9,924 bases of DNA from Lachnospiraceae bacterium (GTDB taxonomy: Bacteria > Bacillota > Clostridia > Lachnospirales > Lachnospiraceae), in the NCBI GenBank assembly GCA_017443685.1, contig JAFSYD010000065.1:1-9924 (forward strand), given 5' to 3'. A program made the position numbers and the translations under genes. Shown piece after piece: positions 6,612-9,924 of this stretch (positions within the stretch are counted from its first letter, which is position 1; each line of letters opens with the position of its first letter). The notes beneath the pieces are model-generated. The model had not been told where the DNA came from and made no database searches. It was given only the letters and a program-made list of their open reading frames with translations.

Positions 6612-9014
6612 TCAGATCTCTACGATCGTAACGCCGCTGTCCCCCTCGCCGAATTCCGCAAGATGAAAGTCGACCACCTGGCTTTGCCGGCGCAGATAAT
6701 CGTGTACCGCCTTCCGAAGCACGCCCGTTCCTTTCCCGTGAACGATCCGCAGAGAATGCAGATGTGACAGATATGCGTCATCCAGATACTTATCAAGGGC
6801 CGCCACCGCTTCGTCCGCAGTCATACCCAGCAGCATAAGCTCCGGCGAGATCGTTGCCGCCTTGGAAAAACCGCCTCCGCCGCCCGAACGGGACTTCACC
6901 GGAGTCTTCCCCTTCATCGCGGTGTACGTTTCTTTTTCATCAATAAGCTCAATCTCCCGCAGGTTCACCTTCGTGTGCATGATCCCCATGGTGACCTCCA
7001 GCTCCCCCCTGGCATTCGGGAGCTTATGTACGGTTCCCGTCGTATCCATGGAAAGCACCCTCACCGCATCCCCGATGTGGAGCTTCTTCGGATCCACCGC
7101 CTTCGCCGCAGGCGCTGCCGCCTTCGTCTGGCCGGATTTCTGCTGTGTCTGGCTCAGCTTCTGCCCCAGGTTGCCGCGCGTTTTTTCGAGCCTGGCCATA
7201 TCCGGGCTTGCCGTTCCGTATTTGTTGATATTGCGGATTGCGGCATCCGCCGTGTTCTTCGCGTCACGCAGAATATTCGACGCTTTCTCGTTCGCGCTTC
7301 GAATGATCTCCTCGCGCTTCCTGTCGATGTTTTTATTCTGTTCCTTTACCTTTTCCCTGAGAACCGCGATCTCCTCCTTATCCCTTCGGATCGACTCCTC
7401 TTCCTCTTCCAGCGCGTGGCGCTTGTTCTCAAGATCCACCAAAAGCGTCTCGAAGGAACGATCATTCTCATCCATCCGGCTCTTCGCATCTTCGATGATC
7501 GCCTCAGGCAGGCCGAGCTTTTTCGATATCGCAAACGCATTGCTCTTGCCGGGAATGCCGACCAGCAGCCGGTACGTCGGGCTTAAGGTCTCGACATTGA
7601 ACTCGCAGCTCGCATTCTCGACACCCTCCGTGGAAAGTGCGTATAATTTGAGCTCTGAATAGTGCGTCGTCGCCATCGTCCGAACCCGCCATTCGCGCAA
7701 AAGGTTCAGGATAGACGTCGCAAGGGCGGCCCCTTCCGCCGGATCGGTGCCCGCGCACAACTCATCAAACAGCACCAGCGTCTGCTTCGGATTCTCTTTC
7801 GCGTGATCCATGATACCGACGATGTTCTTAAGGTGGGAGGAAAAAGTGGACAGCGACTGTTCGATACTCTGCTCGTCACCGATATCCGCGTATACCTCCG
7901 TAAACACGGGAAGCGCACTCCGGTCCTTCGCCGGAATATGCAGCCCCGCCTGCCCCATCAGGGCAAGCAGTCCGACCGTCTTCAGTGATACCGTCTTCCC
8001 GCCGGTGTTCGGTCCCGTTATGATCAGCTGTTCAAATTCTTCTCCCAGTGTGATGTCGATCGGCACCACCGTTTTTGCATCCAAAAGCGGGTGGCGCGCC
8101 CCCCTGAGGGCGATCACGCCGTTATCATTGAACCGTGGTGCGACCGCATTCATATCCAGCGCCAGTTTTCCTTTTGCAAAGATAAAATCCAGCGCCGCCA
8201 AAACGTGATGATCCATTTCGATCGCTTCTGATTGCTCCGCCACCTTTTCGGACAGCTCCGCCAAAATACGTTCGATCTCCTCCGCTTCACTCCGTTCAAG
8301 CTCGCGAATCTCGTTATTGTACTGTACGACGGCCATTGGCTCTATAAACAGCGTCGCCCCGCTTCCCGACGAATCGTGAACCATACCGGAAACCTGCGAC
8401 TTATATTCCGCGCGGACAGGCAGGCAATATCGTCCGTCGCGCATCGTAACGACCGCATCCTGCAGATAATCGCGGACCGAGGCCGAAGAGATCATCTGTG
8501 ACAGCTTGTCTCTTATCCTTCCGTTCGTCACCGCGATGGAACGCCGGATCGATGCCAGCTTCGAACTGGCGTCATCCGCAATCTCATCCTCAGAGAGTAT
8601 ACAGCGGCGGATCTCCTCACAGAGCGGCGTAAGCGGAACCAGCGCCGCAAAGCGCTCCGTCAGGATATCGTCCGCATCGTCCTCTCTTTGCTTTGTCCCA
8701 TAGGCTTTTGCACGTTTGGCCACCTCAAGCACACCTGCGATCTTCAACAGCTCTCCGGCGTGAAGACTCGCGCCGATGGACAGCTGTTTGCTGTATAGGG
8801 AAACGTCTGTATTGCCGGCAAACGAAAAGGAACCGTTCCTGATGATCCGGGCAAACGCCGCGGCCGTCTCCTTTTGTGCCGTCTCGATCATCTCCCGGCT
8901 CGTCTTCGGAAGCAGTACCTCTGCCTGCTGCTTTGCGGCATCCGATGTACAATGCGCGGTGAGCCTTTGAATGATCTTATCATATTCTAATGTATGCAGT
9001 GCTTTTTTATTCAT
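6612..9014 (-). CDS. mutS2: MutS2 ATPase with C-terminal Smr domain
   Basis: MutS2 is a MutS-like ATPase without a mismatch-recognition domain. It has been linked to suppression of recombination, and in B. subtilis to splitting of collided ribosomes. The 800 residues comprise an N-terminal core and lever region (1 to about 300) and the ATPase with Walker A GPNTGGKT (334-341) and Walker B LVLFDELCAGTDP (D417, E418). A charged coiled coil (about 515-605), a KOW-like beta domain (about 640-690) and the Smr domain (724-800) follow. The Smr HGKGTG is intact at 759-764. The LDLR motif that normally opens Smr reads LMLLG, so the conserved aspartate is missing. Length is normal for the family. The ATG has no SD site: the 13 bases before it are almost all A and T, and a GC-rich hairpin lies directly upstream. 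It is first in the unit leading to rlmD. Confidence 0.96.
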   Translation of the reverse strand: MNKKALHTLEYDKIIQRLTAHCTSDAAKQQAEVLLPKTSREMIETAQKETAAAFARIIRNGSFSFAGNTDVSLYSKQLSIGASLHAGELLKIAGVLEVAKRAKAYGTKQREDDADDILTERFAALVPLTPLCEEIRRCILSEDEIADDASSKLASIRRSIAVTNGRIRDKLSQMISSASVRDYLQDAVVTMRDGRYCLPVRAEYKSQVSGMVHDSSGSGATLFIEPMAVVQYNNEIRELERSEAEEIERILAELSEKVAEQSEAIEMDHHVLAALDFIFAKGKLALDMNAVAPRFNDNGVIALRGARHPLLDAKTVVPIDITLGEEFEQLIITGPNTGGKTVSLKTVGLLALMGQAGLHIPAKDRSALPVFTEVYADIGDEQSIEQSLSTFSSHLKNIVGIMDHAKENPKQTLVLFDELCAGTDPAEGAALATSILNLLREWRVRTMATTHYSELKLYALSTEGVENASCEFNVETLSPTYRLLVGIPGKSNAFAISKKLGLPEAIIEDAKSRMDENDRSFETLLVDLENKRHALEEEEESIRRDKEEIAVLREKVKEQNKNIDRKREEIIRSANEKASNILRDAKNTADAAIRNINKYGTASPDMARLEKTRGNLGQKLSQTQQKSGQTKAAAPAAKAVDPKKLHIGDAVRVLSMDTTGTVHKLPNARGELEVTMGIMHTKVNLREIELIDEKETYTAMKGKTPVKSRSGGGGGFSKAATISPELMLLGMTADEAVAALDKYLDDAYLSHLHSLRIVHGKGTGVLRKAVHDYLRRQSQVVDFHLAEFGEGDSGVTIVEI

Positions 9015-9099
9015 ATTTTATTTGCATATCGCGGCTATCGCCGCGATGGGATTGCTGTTTTATGCTCCGCCGCGCCTCTCGCGGCGGAAGGTACCCCGC
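9015..9099 (-). promoter_or_regulatory. Structured mutS2 leader with two GC-rich hairpins and no SD site
   Basis: Two perfect inverted repeats fill the leader: TCCGCCGCG/CGCGGCGGA (9066-9074 and 9080-9088, 5-base loop) and ATCGCGGC/GCCGCGAT (9028-9035 and 9040-9047, 4-base loop). They share the 7-mer CGCGGCG on the minus strand, so the first arm of the upstream hairpin could also pair with the first arm of the downstream one. No T-run follows, so neither is a terminator. A six-codon reading frame starting with ATG at 9027 overlaps the mutS2 start. The structure is seen directly; any switch or stabilising function is inference. Confidence 0.5.
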
Positions 9100-9100
9100 T

Positions 9101-9109
9101 ATTGTATCA
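9101..9109 (-). promoter_or_regulatory. Extended -10 promoter for the mutS2 unit
   Basis: On the minus strand this reads TGATACAAT: a TGn extension followed by TACAAT, one base from consensus. The -35 position falls in the stem of the rplQ terminator and is a poor match (TGGCGC at 17-base spacing), as tolerated in extended -10 promoters. It is the only convincing promoter-like site upstream of mutS2, and initiation would give a leader of about 80-85 bases. Confidence 0.5.
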
Positions 9110-9110
9110 T

Positions 9111-9145
9111 ATAAAAAAATCCTGCGCCACTATGACGCAGGATTT
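9111..9145 (-). terminator. Intrinsic terminator of the alpha ribosomal operon, after rplQ
   Basis: Perfect 10-base arms AAATCCTGCG/CGCAGGATTT (9117-9126 and 9136-9145) enclose a 9-base loop. On the minus strand a run of T follows the GC stem. It begins about 40 bases after the rplQ stop. On the plus strand only a short broken T-run follows, so leftward termination is its clear role. Confidence 0.92.
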
Positions 9146-9183
9146 TAAAAAACTTTCTGTCTGACTTCGTGCTTATAAGGTGC

Positions 9184-9708
9184 TCACACCAGCTCCAAAA
9201 CGACTTCTAATGCACCGTCGCCCTTCCGCTGACCGACCTTGATGATGCGTGTATAACCGCCGTTGCGTCCCGCATACTTCGGGCCGAGCTCTTCAAAAAG
9301 CTTCGCCGGCAGATCCACCTTCTTCGTGTCACGCTTCTTCTCGCCGACCTCCGTGATCGGATATAATATCTTCAGCATCTGACGGCGTGCATGCAGGCGG
9401 CTCGGCAGATCTCTCTTGATCTCCTTGTCAACGGTATCGTAAACGGTAACCTTCTTGCCATCCTTTACTTCCTTGACACGCTTGCCGTCCTTATCCTTAC
9501 GCGCAACCTTCGCCTGTACGGTCACTGTCTCAAAGTTATCCTTTTCCTTAATCGCCAGTGCGATCAGTCCTTCCGCGATCTTGGCAACTTCCTTTGCCTT
9601 TGCCTCAGTCGTAATGATACGTCCATGATACAAAAGATTCGTTACCTGGTTACGGAGCAGCGCCTTTCTCTGAGAAGACGTTCTGCTTAACTTTCTGTAC
9701 TTTGCCAT
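9184..9708 (-). CDS. rplQ: 50S ribosomal protein L17, long clostridial form
   Basis: L17 is a structural protein of the large ribosomal subunit. The N-terminus ([20 protein letters not shown], with [16 protein letters not shown] after it) and the C-terminal block [20 protein letters not shown] are diagnostic. At 174 residues it is about 45-50 longer than the usual 120-130. The extra length is a lysine-rich, charged segment at about 57-99 that contains [16 protein letters not shown]. Such insertions are known in L17 of many Clostridia, so this is a lineage trait rather than damage. AAAGGA lies 6 bases before the ATG. It follows rpoA after 46 bases, the standard order at the end of the alpha operon, and is followed by a terminator. 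Confidence 0.97.
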   Translation of the reverse strand: MAKYRKLSRTSSQRKALLRNQVTNLLYHGRIITTEAKAKEVAKIAEGLIALAIKEKDNFETVTVQAKVARKDKDGKRVKEVKDGKKVTVYDTVDKEIKRDLPSRLHARRQMLKILYPITEVGEKKRDTKKVDLPAKLFEELGPKYAGRNGGYTRIIKVGQRKGDGALEVVLELV

Positions 9709-9754
9709 GACTATTCCTTTCCCGCGCTCTTCGGTCTTACCGGAATGATTTCAT

Positions 9755-9924
9755 TTAATCGTCTTCGTTACGAAGCGATAACCCTAATTCGCTTAATTTC
9801 TCGAGAACCTCGTCTAAGGACTTGCGTCCTAAGTTCCGAACCTTCATCATCTCATCCTGCGTCTTGTCACACAGCTCCTTCACCGTACCGATACCGGCAC
9901 GCTTCAGGCAGTTATAAGAACGAA
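9755..9924 (-). CDS. rpoA: RNA polymerase alpha subunit, C-terminal domain (5' part outside window)
   Basis: Only the last 56 codons are in the window; the gene enters from the right edge. The visible residues are most of the alpha C-terminal domain, which contacts UP-element DNA and transcription activators. They run from [17 protein letters not shown] through [20 protein letters not shown] to LSLRNEDD. This helix-hairpin-helix fold and its NLGRKSLDE motif are strongly conserved. The gene stops at TAA 9755, 46 bases before rplQ, as in nearly all bacteria. Confidence 0.95.
   Translation of the reverse strand, partial: RSYNCLKRAGIGTVKELCDKTQDEMMKVRNLGRKSLDEVLEKLSELGLSLRNEDD

Noticed and set aside
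6862..7662. Long plus-strand open frame of 266 codons
   Set aside because: It lies entirely opposite mutS2. Its serine- and phenylalanine-rich product has no recognisable domain, and the minus-strand reading is a clear MutS2.
9028..9088. GC-rich repeats as a short CRISPR-like array
   Set aside because: There are only two hairpins of different sequence and no regular spacers, so this is not an array.
1..9924. tRNA, rRNA or known riboswitch genes
   Set aside because: By eye I found no cloverleaf, rRNA core or recognisable riboswitch aptamer on either strand. The gaps are short and are explained by terminators, hairpins and promoters.

Overview
The window looks like a chromosomal segment from a low- to mid-GC Gram-positive anaerobe, most likely a member of the Clostridia close to Lachnospiraceae. 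The grounds are MutS2 and YhaM (both typical of Firmicutes), an L17 with a long lysine-rich insertion, Shine-Dalgarno (SD) sites of AGGAG type, and a U-tract terminator at the end of each transcription unit. The family assignment is inferred from protein character, not from a database search. All supported genes lie on the minus strand, so the window reads from right to left.

Right end (9184-9924): the last two genes of the ribosomal alpha operon, rpoA (3' part only) and rplQ, closed by a clean intrinsic terminator at 9111-9145. An extended -10 promoter (9101-9109) lies against the downstream edge of that terminator. It appears to start the next unit, whose roughly 85-nt leader carries two GC-rich perfect hairpins and no recognisable SD site.

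Centre (1677-9014): mutS2, yhaM, a membrane GGDEF protein, a solute-binding lipoprotein and an RlmD/RlmCD-type 23S rRNA methyltransferase. The last four genes are joined by three consecutive 4-base ATGA stop/start overlaps, so they are almost certainly co-transcribed and translationally coupled. A large hairpin with a U-tract (1597-1653) ends the unit. Four of its genes concern nucleic acids or signalling. The binding protein has no transporter genes beside it and sits directly after a diguanylate cyclase, which suggests a ligand-sensing pair rather than an uptake system.

Left end (1-1596): a more AT-rich stretch beyond the terminator. It holds a small XRE-type regulator and a truncated PP-loop protein of the PAPS reductase family with two N-terminal zinc ribbons, which runs off the window. 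Three CTATAG palindromes lie in the non-coding DNA around the regulator. A weak 63-codon frame fills part of the gap. This part looks accessory. The more interesting candidates here are the regulator/PAPS-reductase-like unit and the GGDEF/binding-protein pair; neither can be shown to be a new system from this sequence alone.
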